Below are positions 20,253-32,332 of a DNA stretch of 64,000 nucleotides, piece after piece. The notes below the pieces were generated by a model that saw nothing but the letters and a program-made list of their open reading frames with translations, did not search any database and was not told the DNA's origin. Origin of the DNA: Symsagittifera roscoffensis (taxonomy: Eukaryota > Xenacoelomorpha > Acoela > Convolutidae); NCBI RefSeq assembly GCF_963678635.1, contig NW_026971385.1, positions 56,318 to 120,317 on the forward strand, read 5' to 3'. How positions within the stretch are numbered: position 1 is the first letter of the stretch; the number at the start of each line of letters is the position of its first letter. The position numbers and the translations under genes are program-made.

Positions 20253-22257
20253 AAGACTTCTCCGCATTGTCCCAAGGCTTCTCTTTACTGTCCCAAGACT
20301 TCGTGCTGTCCTGAGACTTTTCGTACTGTCCCAAGACTTCTTCGTACTATCACAAGACTTTTCTGTGCCGTCCCAAGACTTCTTTATACTGTCTCAAGGC
20401 TTTTCTGTCCCAAGACCCACTACTCAAGTGTTGAGCTACCTCGCACTGTCCCAAGACCTCCTTGCTCTAGTGTTGGAACACTTCACACTGCTGTCTCGAG
20501 ACTTTTCCGTACTGTCCCAAGACTTTTCTGTACTGTCCCAAGAATTATCTGTACTGTCCCAAGACTTTTCTGTACTGTCCCAAGACTTCTTCGTACTGTC
20601 CAAGAACTTTTCTGTACTGTCCCAAGACTTTTCTGTACTGTCTCAAGACCTCTTCGTACTGACCCAAGACTTCTTTGTACTGTCACAAGACTTCTTCGTA
20701 CTGTCCCTTGGCTTCTCTTTTTTGTCCCAAGACTTCTTCGTACTATCACAAGACTTTTCTGTGCCGTCCCAAGACTACTTCACACTGTCGCAAGACTTTT
20801 CCGTTTTGTCCCAAGACTTTTCTGTACTGTTCCAAGACTTTTCTGTACTGTCCCAGGACTCCTTCGTACTGTCCCAAAATTTTTCTGTACTGTCCCAAGA
20901 CTTTTCTGTACTGTTTTACAACCTCTTCGTACTGACCCAAGACTTCTTTGTACTGTCCCAAGACTTTTCCCTACTGTCTCAAGACTTCTTCGTACTATCC
21001 CAAGACTTTTCTGTACTGTCTCAAGACCTCTTCGTACTAACCCAATACTTCTTTGTACTGTCCCAAGACGTTTTTGTATTGTCCCAAGACTTCTTCGTAC
21101 TGTCCCTTGGCTTCTCTTTACTGTCCCAAGACTTCTTCGTACTATCACAAGACTTTTATGTGCCGTCCCAAGACTACTTCATACTGTCTCAAGGCTTTTC
21201 TGTCCCAGGACCTACTACTCAAGTGTTGGGCTACCTCGCACTGTCCAAAGACCTCCTTGCTCTTTTGTTGGAACACTTCACACTGTCGCAAGACTTTTCC
21301 GTACTGTCCCAAGACTTCTCTGTACTGTCCCAAGACTTTTCTGTACTGTCCCAGGACTCCTTCGTACTGTCCCAAAACTTTTCTGTACTGTCCCAAGACT
21401 TTTCTGTAATGTCCGAAGGATTATCTGTACTGTCCCAAGACCTCTTCGTACTAACCCAAAACTTTTCTGTACTGTCCCATGACTTTTCTGTACTGTCACA
21501 AGACTTCTTCGTACTGTCCCTTGGCTTCTCTTTACTGTCCCAAGACTTCTTCGTACTATCACAAGACTTTTCTGTGCCGTCCCAAGACTAATTCATACTG
21601 TCTCAAGGCTTTTCTGTACTGTCCCAGGACTCCTTCGTAGTGTCCCAAAACTTTTCTGTACTGTCCCAAGACTTTTCTGTACTGTCCGAAGGATTATCTG
21701 TACTGTCTCAAGACCTCTTCGTACTGACCCAAGACTTCTTTGTACTGTCCCAAGACTTTTTTGTACTTCCCAAGACTTCTCCGTACTGTCCCAAGGCTTC
21801 TCTTTACTGTCCCAAGGCTTCTTTGTGCTGTCCCAAGACTTTTCCGTACTGTCCCAAATCTTTTCTGTACTGTCCCAAGGATTATCCGTATGTCCCAAGA
21901 CTTAATCGTACTGTCCCAAAATTTTTCTGTACTGTCCCAAGACTTTTCTGTACTGTCTCAAGACCTCTTCGTTTTGACCCAAGACTTCTTTGTACTGTCC
22001 CAAGACTTTTCCCTACTGTCTCAAGACTTCTTCGTACTATCCCAAGACTTTTCTGTACTGTCCCAAGACTTCTTCGTACTGTCCCAAAAATTTTCTGTAC
22101 TGTCCCAAGACTTTTCTGTACTGTCTCAAGACCTCTTCATACTGACCCAAGACTTCTTTGTACTGTCCCAAGACTTTTCTGTACTGTCCCAAGACTTCTT
22201 CGTACTGTCCCAAGACTTCTTCGAACTGTCCCAGGACTCCTTTATTCCTCTATTGTG
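20253..22257. repeat. 21-bp satellite array, right block
   Basis: Continuation of the same 21-bp satellite after the LTR. The approximately 80-bp variant module recurs near 20411 and 21208. Longer blocks (for example TCTTCGTACTGACCCAAGAC neighbourhoods) recur at several hundred bp intervals, so higher-order units exist but are irregular. The long plus-strand frames are products of the 21-bp periodicity. The block ends abruptly at about 22257 in unrelated sequence. Confidence 0.92.
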
Positions 22258-23070
22258 ACAGTCGGGTCTCTTCTTCTTCACTGCTGGGACTCTTGAACCA
22301 CTATCTCTGGTACCACCACTTGAGTTCTATTATGAAAATTTTCCAAAAAACCAACATTACTGGCCAAAAATTTCAATTAATAACCCCCTTGTATTTATCT
22401 CCCTTTATCAATCCGATACAAGTTGAAAACCCAACTTGTTAGCAGGTGTCTTGTGATCATCTATTCGTCTAAAACCGACAAATCTAGTACCGAAAACGTA
22501 AAAACTCAAGTGAGAAAACAATGAAAAACAGAAAGATTAACCCACTTAAAAACCAAAGGTGACCAATGTCGTCCTTTCAGGAGAAAAGTATCTGGTACCT
22601 GATTTTCATGCATTTTGCTCCCCCCTGCTAACGTTCTTATGGGGTGTTGTCTTTTCGGGTTTCAAAAACTGTCTATCTCCGTTCCCTCCATTCGATCCGA
22701 CCAGGGTACCTTCCTTAATTCGATCTTAAATTTCGTTATCCTCTCTCTATATTTCACGCGTGTAAGATTATAATGTAGCTAAATCGACGATATCGATTGA
22801 TTAGTTACTATAACGTGTCCCCCCTTTTTACAATTTGCAACCGCCAACCTCTAACCTAACCAGACCCCCTTCTAACCTCCCCCCTATATAGCCCCCCTCT
22901 TAAGCCGAAAATTATTTTAAGCGCTGGGTGCTAAACCTCTCGAGAAAACCGTAGAACCTGTTTCCAAGCTCTGCTCAAGTAAAAACGTATCCTAAAAACA
23001 GTGGGAATCCGCTTATCCAACTTTACACTTATCTCCTATAACGTAATGTGGATTTTAAGGATAACCGTTA

Positions 23071-23372
23071 GACCAAACAGAACACCCCTGTCTGTCCTAC
23101 TCTGGCTGTTCTGACTCCGTGCTGTTTGTCTCCTTGGCGTGTCTGACGCCTCTCACCAAAACCATTTTCCCACTTGCTGGTCACCTGTTCCAATCAAGTC
23201 TCCTAGTGGTCCGTCGAATGACCAAACAGTACACCCCTGTGGACCCTTCTCTGTTTGTTCTCGTCCTTGCTGGATAATTCTCTGGTGTGTCCAGCACCTG
23301 TCGCGTCCCTTCCTAAGAACCGCTTTCCAGCTTGGCTGGTCACCTTCTCCAGTCAAGTCTCCTAGTGGTCCA
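23071..23372. repeat. Two-copy direct repeat of about 150 bp
   Basis: The words GACCAAACAG-ACACCCCTGT (from 23071 and 23219) and TCAAGTCTCCTAGTGGTCC (ending about 23212 and 23371) recur in the same order, giving two diverged tandem copies of roughly 148-159 bp. Such duplications are common inside LTRs, but nothing else proves that here. Confidence 0.7.
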
Positions 23373-23520
23373 GTGAAGTTGCAATCTATCTGAAAACCCT
23401 TAACAACGCCCCACCCTCGAGCACCTGTATAAAATTGCTGATTTGATTGAAACGATCGGTCTTGTGGGAACAGTATGGGTATACTACTTTAATTATTATA
23501 AAGGTTTGACCCAACTAATC

Positions 23521-23533
23521 TGGTATCAAAGTC
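23521..23533 (+). promoter_or_regulatory. Possible retroelement primer-binding site
   Basis: TGGTATCAAAGTC follows CCCAACTAATC. It resembles the TGG-initiated sites complementary to tRNA 3' ends that lie just after a 5' LTR. If real, a plus-strand element would start left of it, yet no coding sequence follows. Weak evidence. Confidence 0.2.
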
Positions 23534-24480
23534 ACTGTCCTTTTATTTTTTTCATGGTTTTTGTTCCTTTTCCTATTCTTTTTTGGTTTTTGTTTCGCTT
23601 TTTGTCTTTTTGCTCGTTCTTTGTCCCCCTAGTTACTCCCCTTCACCCCTTTCTTAGTTATCTAGGCCTCGTTAGGAGAGCGTAACAGGTATTTCCTCGA
23701 GTTTTCCTAAAAAGATATCACGGTAAAACCGGAAGGCTTACACGTTCCCGCTGAACCGTACCACCGGTACTCTAGAATGGGCATGTGGCCCGGAGCTGTG
23801 TCAAGTGGGTTTGACTCCGTAGTCATGATGTCGTAAAAACACCCAGGAGCGCCATATAAACACTATGTAACAGTCGCCTACTTAAGTCACATATGAGGTT
23901 AAAGAAAAATAGGCCCTAAAACCATTGGCTCAAGAGTCAGGGACACTATCTCTTGTGTTTTTCTACCTCGAACGGTCGGAGCCAATTCGGTTCCTTTGCG
24001 ACATGAGACCAAAACCCTCTTTACAGCTTAAAGGCCACTACTAAAATACCCCCACTCTGAAAAATGAGAACGTCCCCATACTTAGGTCTCAAAATACCCA
24101 AAATACGCGAACGCCGTTAAAAACAGGGTCGGAACAATCCGTTTTAGTTGCTATTATCAGACAATGGAACTTTGATCCATTTCAGATGGATCAACCTAAA
24201 AATCTCCCTACCTCAACATAATAATTATAAAACACACTCAAGAAAACTAAATTGGGTACTCACATACCAGCACACTCGACAATTGGAGTAACTAAATTAA
24301 CTAGCGACTCTAGCATAAATGGAATTAAATATAACTTGAGAAGTTTTGAATCAGTGAGTTATAACTTGGGATAAAGAGTTTTAACTCGAGAATCGAATTT
24401 TGGGGTTGGACCAATGGGAGACTTCGGCTGTCCACCTTTCCACCGAAGGTTCACTCTGGTCCACTTCAAAAGTAAGAAGT

Positions 24481-25853
24481 AGTTTACTTTTGAAAGAAAT
24501 TACGAAATACTTTTAAGCAGAAATATTAACAAATTTTCACCAAAAAAAGTTTCACGCTGCGATCGGCCAGATGTATGGAAGTTTTCAATTTTTCTACGTC
24601 CTTGATCATTTTGTAACTATCGTTTTGAAACTATCCAAAAATTGATGGAAAAATCAGTCTACCAGGGAACCTTTGGCGCCGCATAAAAATAATTTTATCT
24701 AACAGACTTCAATCATTTTGTAAATTTATACACATTCAATTTTCCTTATTGCCACATAAAGTTTTTTTTTCTGATCTTCATTCTTGATAAATGTCTTAAA
24801 TCGTTCGTCGCATCCGCATCTGCAGTTTCAGCAGGGCGACTTTGATAAGTTTATTGGTTGATTCTCGGGAACGATTTCTTTGTTGATGCTAAATGAACCA
24901 TTAATACAGGGATACTAGTTTACTTGCTTGGTCAATCGAAAATGCTGTGATCCCAAAAAAATCACGGTATTTGGGATAATTCTCACAGTAAGAATCACAC
25001 TTTCTCTTTGTTGCTAACACAGCTGGCGTCGTTACTTCAACTGGTAAGAATTTGTTTAAAAACACCAAGGCGTAGGCTGGAAACCCGCGCTTGCTTTTGT
25101 TTTTTAGAAATAGGCGAGATCAATCACCTAAACTAGTTTTCTCACGACGCGACCAAACAAGCATACTAGTACCAATACATGCACCGTGGAAGAAAAAAAA
25201 CAATTCAATCTTGATTTGCCAGTTTCGAAGCCACTTACGGTTTATTTTGTTTTTAGTAAACACTTGTTTTAGGCAAAATCGGGTACAACAGATAAATTGG
25301 GTTAAATGATATGTCATAGCACAGCACAGTGTTTTAAAACTTCTGACGTTGAGATAAAAACGTTACGTCGGTTTTCAAGGACTGGGTTTTCTCTGAATTT
25401 TAGTTGCAGAGAACAGTAGACTCCTTTAAATGCAATGAAATTTTTTGTTGATCTTCAAAAAATCAACAAAACTGATTTAAGACCGGAAAGTTGCCAGAAA
25501 AAATACAGTACAGTAAAAAAACCAGCGTTTCTCAATTTGTTTTTCATTTTTATAAATTGCAATAAAAAATGGCTTTTCCTCTTATTTTGTCTTATTAGGA
25601 AAAAGAGCCTAAAAATTTTCGAGCTTGAAATGGGCTGTACAAATATTTTTGCTATTTGACTGTTTTTTCTTCTTCAATGTGGCTTTTGATCAATTCCAAT
25701 ACATCCCATCAAAATTTTGGTGGTCAATATTATTGCTGATGATAGCCACCCCAACTCGCGGTGTGGGGACTGATTGTGGTCTCGCGACACAAATTAGCTC
25801 TTTATCTCTCTTAAGAGAGGAATTTTCATCGAACCATGGAGGAATTATGGACC
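24481..25853. other. AT-rich DNA, no gene seen
   Basis: AT-rich sequence without a coding-like frame or repeat that I could recognise. The few short frames are rich in F, K, N and I and look random. Confidence 0.5.
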
Positions 25854-26384
25854 AATATTTGAAACCATCTGGAGTCTTACGAATCAGGACTGAGGTTGCT
25901 CACACTCTATTGATTTTGCTGCTCTGCCTCAAATTACTCAGTGAAATTCTCAGTTAACATCTTCCCTTCGACCCAGATAGACCAAGTTAAATCTTGCACC
26001 CCAGCATTTAATTCGAACGAAATATTGAGTTTTTTAAGCGCTGCAGGTAAAATGTTCAAATCTAAGTGGCTGAAAACTCCAGCTTTGAACCAAAATAACA
26101 TCCCCTTCGAGCAGTTTGTGGGGGGGGGGGGGGAGAATGTAAATTTGGTTCAAAGCTGGAGTTTTCAGCCACTTAGATTTGAACATTTTACCTGCAGCAC
26201 TTAAAAAATTCAACATTTCATTCGTATTAAATGCTGGGGTGCAAGATTTAACTTGGTCTATCTGGGTCGAAGGGAAGATGTTAACTGAGAATTTCACTGA
26301 GTAATTTGAGGCAGAGCAGCAAAATCAATAGAGTGTGAGCAACCTCAGTCCTGATTCGTAAGACTCCAGATGGCTTCAAATATT
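25854..26384. repeat. Large inverted repeat with 241-bp arms
   Basis: The left arm 25854-26094 and right arm 26144-26384 are reverse complements with only about six mismatches seen by eye. They are separated by a 49-bp loop holding a G14 tract (26120-26133). The two arms give mirror-image short frames on opposite strands, which are not genes. No target-site duplication is evident, so it could be a fold-back element or a local inverted duplication. Confidence 0.93.
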
Positions 26385-27689
26385 CGCGTTATTTTAACAA
26401 TATCTCTCTCAGCAGTAGTTTGGCCAGATATGCTCAAGTTTTTGATTTCAAATGCACGTGCTATAAACAGTCCAGAAACTATTTGCTCTTCAAAATCAAA
26501 ATTTAGATACTATATGGTCAAAAAAAGAATTTTTACTTTCTGTTTGGACTGGTCCGTGAAAGTCCTCAAACTAAAGCCAATATGTAATGAAAACACGAAA
26601 CTCTTCGGCAGATTAATTGATTTTTCTTTGGTTTTAGATTTTATGTACACAGGTCTTGCAACACGCCTGGTTCATTAAAACATTTTCTGTTTCTGATAGC
26701 ATTGTAATAGATTGATCAGAACTTCTAATGCATATTGCATCGCTTACTTTTAGTCAGTTTGAAAACAACATTTATACCTGTTACTGTTACCAAAACAATC
26801 GTTGCTTCCGAAACAAATCAACGGAAATCCTTGTGATTTGAGCTACTTCCAAACTTCCTAAAATCTTTAATCATTCAAATAGTTTTTATCTCGTACTGTA
26901 GCGAATTTAGCAGGCCGGCCTCTGAAAGTCAACCTCCTTGTCTCATAAAAGGTCCTCTCTGCTCTTTGCTAATACACTTTGGCTCTTCCCCCCCCCCCCC
27001 CCACCTCCCATGGCCATCAATTTTATGAAAGAGTGGTTTTACAAGGTTAAATATGAAGACCAATGTGTTTGGCACATCCTAATTAGTCCGGATGTCAATT
27101 TTCATAATGATCGGACAATGTGAACAGTAACTTTACTAGTAAAACATTGCAGGTGGGGGGGGGGGGGGAGGAAAAAGGGCCTACACTTTGACGACCACAA
27201 TTTTTGGTCGACTAGCCCTCCGGGATTTTCATTTTCCGCACTCTCAAAAAAAAACATTTACAAAAAAACGTTCAACATTTTCAAGTGTGAATTTTTCTAA
27301 AAGCGTTAGAAAAAACTGGATTTCTAAGTTCTTTTAATCCATTGATGTGAACAGGAACTTTCCAAGGCTCTCTTGCCCCGACCCACCAGCGAAATTTTAT
27401 TAGAAGAATTTTGTTCACATCATCAGGTTGTTACAAAAATTGGTATGCGGACTAATTAGGCTATGACAATAAGAATTGGTATTCATACTTAACCTTGTAA
27501 CACCCCTCATTACAACACAAAATTGATGCATATGTGAGGTGTGGGGGAGACAGTTTTTTCTGACACGGTTGAAACAGCTATTCGGAAAAGTATTATCAAG
27601 TTTTTTTAGTTGAATGTCGAATTTTTTTCAGCTCTGATTCTTGGCAAATTTTTCCAAGTCTGGGCCTAATTTGTATGTTTTACCGCTAC
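26385..27689. other. AT-rich DNA with C and G tracts, no gene seen
   Basis: No coding-like frame. It contains C15 at 26988-27002 and G14 at 27155-27168; each C-strand tract is followed by ACCT. Otherwise no structure recognised. Confidence 0.5.
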
Positions 27690-28283
27690 CAATTTTCAGA
27701 ATTGATCGACCCAAAATGGTTGTGCTAAAATAGTACCCAACGGAAACCCTTTGGACAAATTCTGTGACGAGAATAAGGGGTCGCTTGATTTAGGCCTTTT
27801 TTGGGGAAATTTGATTTGAAAAAATACGTTTATTTGGCGCCCGCTCGCCTTGGTCGGCCTAAAATGGATGTCATAAATCAATACCAAAGAGGGGATCTTT
27901 TGGTTCAGGGGCGGATCTAGGATTTTCTCAAGGGGGGCGGATTTTCAAAAACTTATCGAAACATTTGACGACCTTTTTTTTACGTCGACAAAATTGATTT
28001 TCCGACCTCTCCTGAAGCAGTAAAAAGACCCTGTTTTGGCCAACATTTCTACGCCGCAGTTAAATTTTTGAAAAAAAACAGGTCAAAAACGCCGTTTTTG
28101 GGCATTTTTTTGGAAAATTTTGACAAAAAAATCGAGTTTTTTTTGGCGCGCTCCCCTTCAGAATTAGTATATATTGGCGCCGAACTCGCCTTTCGAAAAA
28201 TTTTAGGGTCGGTCGGCTAAAAATGGACTTCCTAAAAAGTACCAAAGGGGAGACCCTTTGCGTTGGCGGGGGGTCGAATCCCT
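27690..28283. mobile_element. Two adjacent truncated hAT-type miniature elements
   Basis: At 27906 the sequence CAGGGGCGGATCTAGGATTTT begins a copy whose body matches, in reverse orientation, the complete element at 59510-59838 (shared GGAAAATCAATTT..GTCGAC and CCAAAGGGGAGACCCTTTG segments). Its far end decays around 28283 without a terminal repeat. The preceding 27690-27905 carries a second, more diverged relative in the same orientation. The CAGGGG terminus is typical of hAT elements. Non-coding and non-autonomous. Confidence 0.7.
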
Positions 28284-30876
28284 GAGTAAGACCTGGCTAT
28301 CTCTCGTCGAAGGGACCGGGCGAGAACATCCTTTATAAAGCGAGAGATGCATGATCTAATTTTCACCAATGGTTTGGACTTCCAGTACTTTTGTAGTGGA
28401 CCTTTCCATTGGTCCTATAAATCCTGCACGCGCCACACCAAACTGTGCACTGGATAGGGATATGTCTCTCAAACCCTGAAGCATATCTTAAAACATGTTA
28501 ACATTTGTCGGAACGATCAAGAAAGCAAAATCACAAAAGAAGAACAAAGAGAGCGTCCTTGTTGCGGAATCCGCTTACAGTTCACAAAAAAAATAGTTTG
28601 CCCGCACCAAAGTTTCGTGAATAAAAATTAGTTAAAATCAATTTTTGTTGACTAAAATGTTCCCTATATAATCGATTGTCATGGTAAATTTCGGCAAAGT
28701 ATTGGATTTTTAATCCATTTTTGTTTTCAAAATAACCGATATTTTTTGTAATTTTTTATTTAACTTATTGCAACTTTCTGCACTCGAGCGTGAGCGAACG
28801 CGTTCATCCCCATAATGACAGTTCACTACCCACCTAGATCCCCCTCTACGCCTCCTCTCGTCACCACCTCCCATCCCCTCCACTCCCCTTGGGTTGACCT
28901 CCATATACCAAAAATTCTTATCATACAATTCCATACATCTTTGTATGGAAAAATTCTTGTCAATCTATTTTCCTACATTTTCGAAAAATGGCTGAAAAAA
29001 AATAAAATAGTTTCTGCGGCTGTTTGATTCTAATTGAATAGACTGGTAATGACAAAACCAAGGTTTTGCTTTTTGAAAAAAATGCTTATCATACAATTCC
29101 CATATATAGAAACTGTATGACTAGCATTTTTTTGATAGCGACACAAAATTGTTCTTTGAAATTGCCCTGAAAAATTTTTGGTTTTTTCAACTGCAAATCG
29201 AATTTTATGCTCAAACAAAAATTTTCCAAAAAAAATGCAGGCAAAATCTAAGTTTTCGTGTGCATAATGTAGCCCTGGATAGACTAATGTTGAGTTTTTC
29301 TCCTTTTCGCCAAATACATACATATATATATTTTTCAAAAACGCTGAAAACTCATATTTCTTTTGTATGGCTTTTTTATGTATTTCTTGATCAATGTCTG
29401 ATAATTTTAAAATTCAAAGTTTGAAAATAATCATCGTTGAAAATTTTCGCCAAAATACAAAAGTTTGTTACTACTGTTATATCATTTGTTAAAGACAGGT
29501 CTAAGAAAATTCAGGTCGTTTTTACGTATTGTAAATGCAAGACCGTCCAACCCTTGGTGCTTTGAGCAAACCAAAATCTTTGTCAGGTGCTTTCGGTTAC
29601 GAACACAACCCAGAATGTTTCAGAAATTAAATTTAAACCAAAAATCAAGTTTTTGGTTTATGGAAAAACACTTGTTATACTATTTTCATAAATATATAAA
29701 AATTGCTTATAATAGAAATTTCATACAACTTTCTGTACTTATGGAATGGTATCGAACTCTATGGCAAGAAATTTTTCATATGGAAATTGTATGATAAAAA
29801 GTTTTGGTCAATGCCGTCAATGCCCTAATATCCCCCATTATTTCCCCCCATGTTCCCCAATACTTCCCCCTTCCACGTCCCCCCTATGCTCCCCTCCCTC
29901 TTTTTACAACTCTCTCACCCGCGTTATGGGGTTTGAAAAAAGAACTGAAAAAAAGATTTACAAAAATACGTACCTACCTTTTTATAAATAACTTATGAGC
30001 GAGAACGCGAAATATACAATAAGCTTAGTAAGTTTAAACTTAATATGAACAAAAGAAAATATAACATAGAAAGATAACATGAAATGATTTAAATCCATGT
30101 TAATTGATTATAATAGATGGTATTTCGTTAAATAAAACTTTTTTGAGAAAAAAATTGAAAATATTTACAATTGCTTCGAAAAATTTTCTGAAAAATCAAT
30201 TACAAATTGTATATAAATTTAGGCTTTGCACAATTTTTTGCTTTTTTAGAATTTTTGGCGCTAGTGCAAACTTGGAAAACCTAACTTTCTGGAATATAAT
30301 TGAGTTTTCTGTCTTATTTTACTCAACCTGATACCGGTTTTTCTCTCGACTTTTTTTCGAAAATTTTTAATAAAGTTCAAATTACGACTGCAAGCAAGAA
30401 CTTTAACATGACGTTACTCGATCCCTTCCGACATTTTTTGTTGTTCTTGATTTTACGTGAAAAACAAAATAAAACAACCAAAAAAATTAAAACAAGCCCG
30501 AATACATATATCTTCCCAACTTTAAAAGTCGGAACATTTTTTTCAGTTTTCAAGTTTTCTGCAAGATTACTGAGGTAAAAGCACTCGCACAGCTACCTGC
30601 TACCCTTGCTTATCTGAACCTCTTATTTCAATTTCCCTTTCCCATTTTTTCGGTTAACCATTCAATTTTGGATTAAGAAAAGTTTACGCCGCAACCAGTT
30701 TTAAATGAAAAAGGAACATAAGAGCATTTTCATGACTCTTCAAAATTTGTGATGAGACGTCGTGTTTGGGAGTAGCAATTCGTTCATTTGATAATTAATT
30801 TATTTGAATAAAATTTGGCAGCAACTCAAGCATTTCAAGTACTTTTTATCTAATCTCCATCCCCATTCTTTAATTC
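28284..30876. other. AT-rich DNA, no gene seen
   Basis: No coding-like frame. A C-rich stretch at about 29826-29905 and a single GCGGAATCCGC module at about 28566 (the motif clustered at 56.4-57.2 kb) are the only features noted. Confidence 0.5.
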
Positions 30877-32332
30877 ATGGCAGAAGCAGCAGCAAAAACG
30901 GGGAGAAAACGTGACCCTATTTGGACAGAGTTCGAAAGACTACCGGGCAATAAAGCCAAATGCCGCCACTGCGAACAGCCTGAAATAATTTCAGGCGTAG
31001 CGCACCGAATGAAAACCCATTACTTGAAGTATCATCAACAAAAGAAAAACCACTCGCTTAAAAATCATTCGTTAACAAAAACCTCGTCAGAACACTCGAA
31101 TGTTTCAAAATCAGCCGAAAATGGTTCGCCTCATGAGAACAAAACGATCAATCGGGCTATTGAGATGTTTTTCATTGACTGCGAAATCCCTGCCGATAAA
31201 GCAAAGCACAAGAGTTTCATAAATATGACCAAAGCATTGCATCCCGGTTATGATATTCCAGTTGGTTTTGAAGAAAGTCTGAATTATCAACAAATGCTAA
31301 CAACAGTAATGGAGAAAACAGAAGGCAACTTTGTGACAGCTTCACTCGAAATTGGGTACAATCAGCACCTCCCTGTGCAATTTACTGTAAAGCATCGCAC
31401 TAACGTTAATGGTCGTTTTAAACGGTCTTTTCCAGCTCATGACATGACTGGTTTTCAGCAGATTTTTGATCACTGTTTAGCGAACCAATTTTTCATAGAA
31501 GAAGCAGACATGCATTTAGCAGCAGTTGAAACAAAACAGTTAGATCGTCCCCCACAATTCCACAAACAGAAGCCACCTCTTCTTCCAGTTTACGAGTACT
31601 GTTGCCAAGTGGAGGCAATGAATCAAGTACATGTCGAATTGCAAAAGAGTGATCTCTTTCGAAGCATCCAAGATCATGCAGGCAACAATTTTCTGCAGTT
31701 TTCAATTAATCGACAATTTTCATTTGTCGGATCAAAACTTAGAGAAATCAATGGCTATAATATGAGTGAAACGCTCGAAAATGTCCTCCTCGAAAACTGT
31801 CGTAGAGCTTATAAAATTCTGAATAGATTCAAGTATTCAATACATTTAATGGAAACTCATGGCCTGAGTTGGACCACACGTGTATGGAAATTATTTCTCT
31901 CTCAACTCGGATGGCTCAAAAATGAGGATCGAAAGTGGCTTGAGTTAGCTCAAAGACTATACGAGAAACACGTGCCCGTATTTGCACTAGTTGCTTATGC
32001 TATAGATCCGGAGTTTTTAGGAAAAGAACTGACGGAACAAGAGAGGGAATCTGCGGCCAACTGGGTGCAAGAGTTTTACCCTGAATGCTTCTCCGACTAT
32101 CAAAAGTTTACCGGGCTCAGCATCGATCATTTAGAAAGACTATATGGGTCTGATAAGTGTCGTGAGACTTTCTTGGAAAGTTTACTTGAACTTGGAACAA
32201 TAAGTGCGCCATTTGCGGCTATGGGGAAATTATTGACGCGTCGCTGCAAATGTGTTCATAAACTTATTTGACAAAGAAAGAGGCCCGGCTAGTGACATAA
32301 GTGACATATCGGACAGTGATGAGAACAGTTAG
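30877..32332 (+). CDS. BED zinc finger / hAT-transposase-like ORF, unit I
   Basis: ATG at 30877 opens a 464-residue frame ending at 32271. Residues about 13-53 form a BED-type zinc finger (WTEF, C29-x2-C32, H48-x4-H53), a DNA-binding module of hAT transposases and their domesticated relatives. Residues about 330-400 have a hAT-like C-terminal helix region (WLELAQRLYEKHVPVFALVAYAIDPEFLG). The RNase-H-like catalytic core is not evident, so the protein is shortened or diverged relative to autonomous hAT transposases (commonly 600-700 aa). Just before the stop, a neighbouring frame continues with an acidic Ser-Asp tail to a stop at 32330-32332; unit II has the same offset. It may be a transposon relic or a domesticated BED protein. 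I extend the feature to the acidic tail. Confidence 0.68.

Larger units (their letters stand above)
22258..24480. other. GC-richer non-coding block between array and AT-rich DNA
   Basis: No frame here has coding character. Base composition is closer to the retroelement and array than to the AT-rich DNA beyond about 24480. It contains a duplicated module at 23071-23372 and a primer-binding-site-like motif at 23521. It may be the remaining 5' region (LTR and leader) of the large element or a separate retroelement remnant. I could not identify paired LTRs. Confidence 0.4.

Noticed and set aside
18040-22257. CRISPR array
   Set aside because: The repeats are contiguous 21-bp units with no unique spacers, in a eukaryotic context.
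18186-22296. Long plus- and minus-strand ORFs across the satellite (up to 448 codons, heptapeptide repeats)
   Set aside because: They arise from a 21-bp repeat without stop codons; all frames are open, the peptides are simple echoes of the repeat, and an LTR interrupts the array.
25941-26297. Two near-identical proteins on opposite strands
   Set aside because: They are mirror images produced by the 241-bp inverted repeat, not a gene pair.
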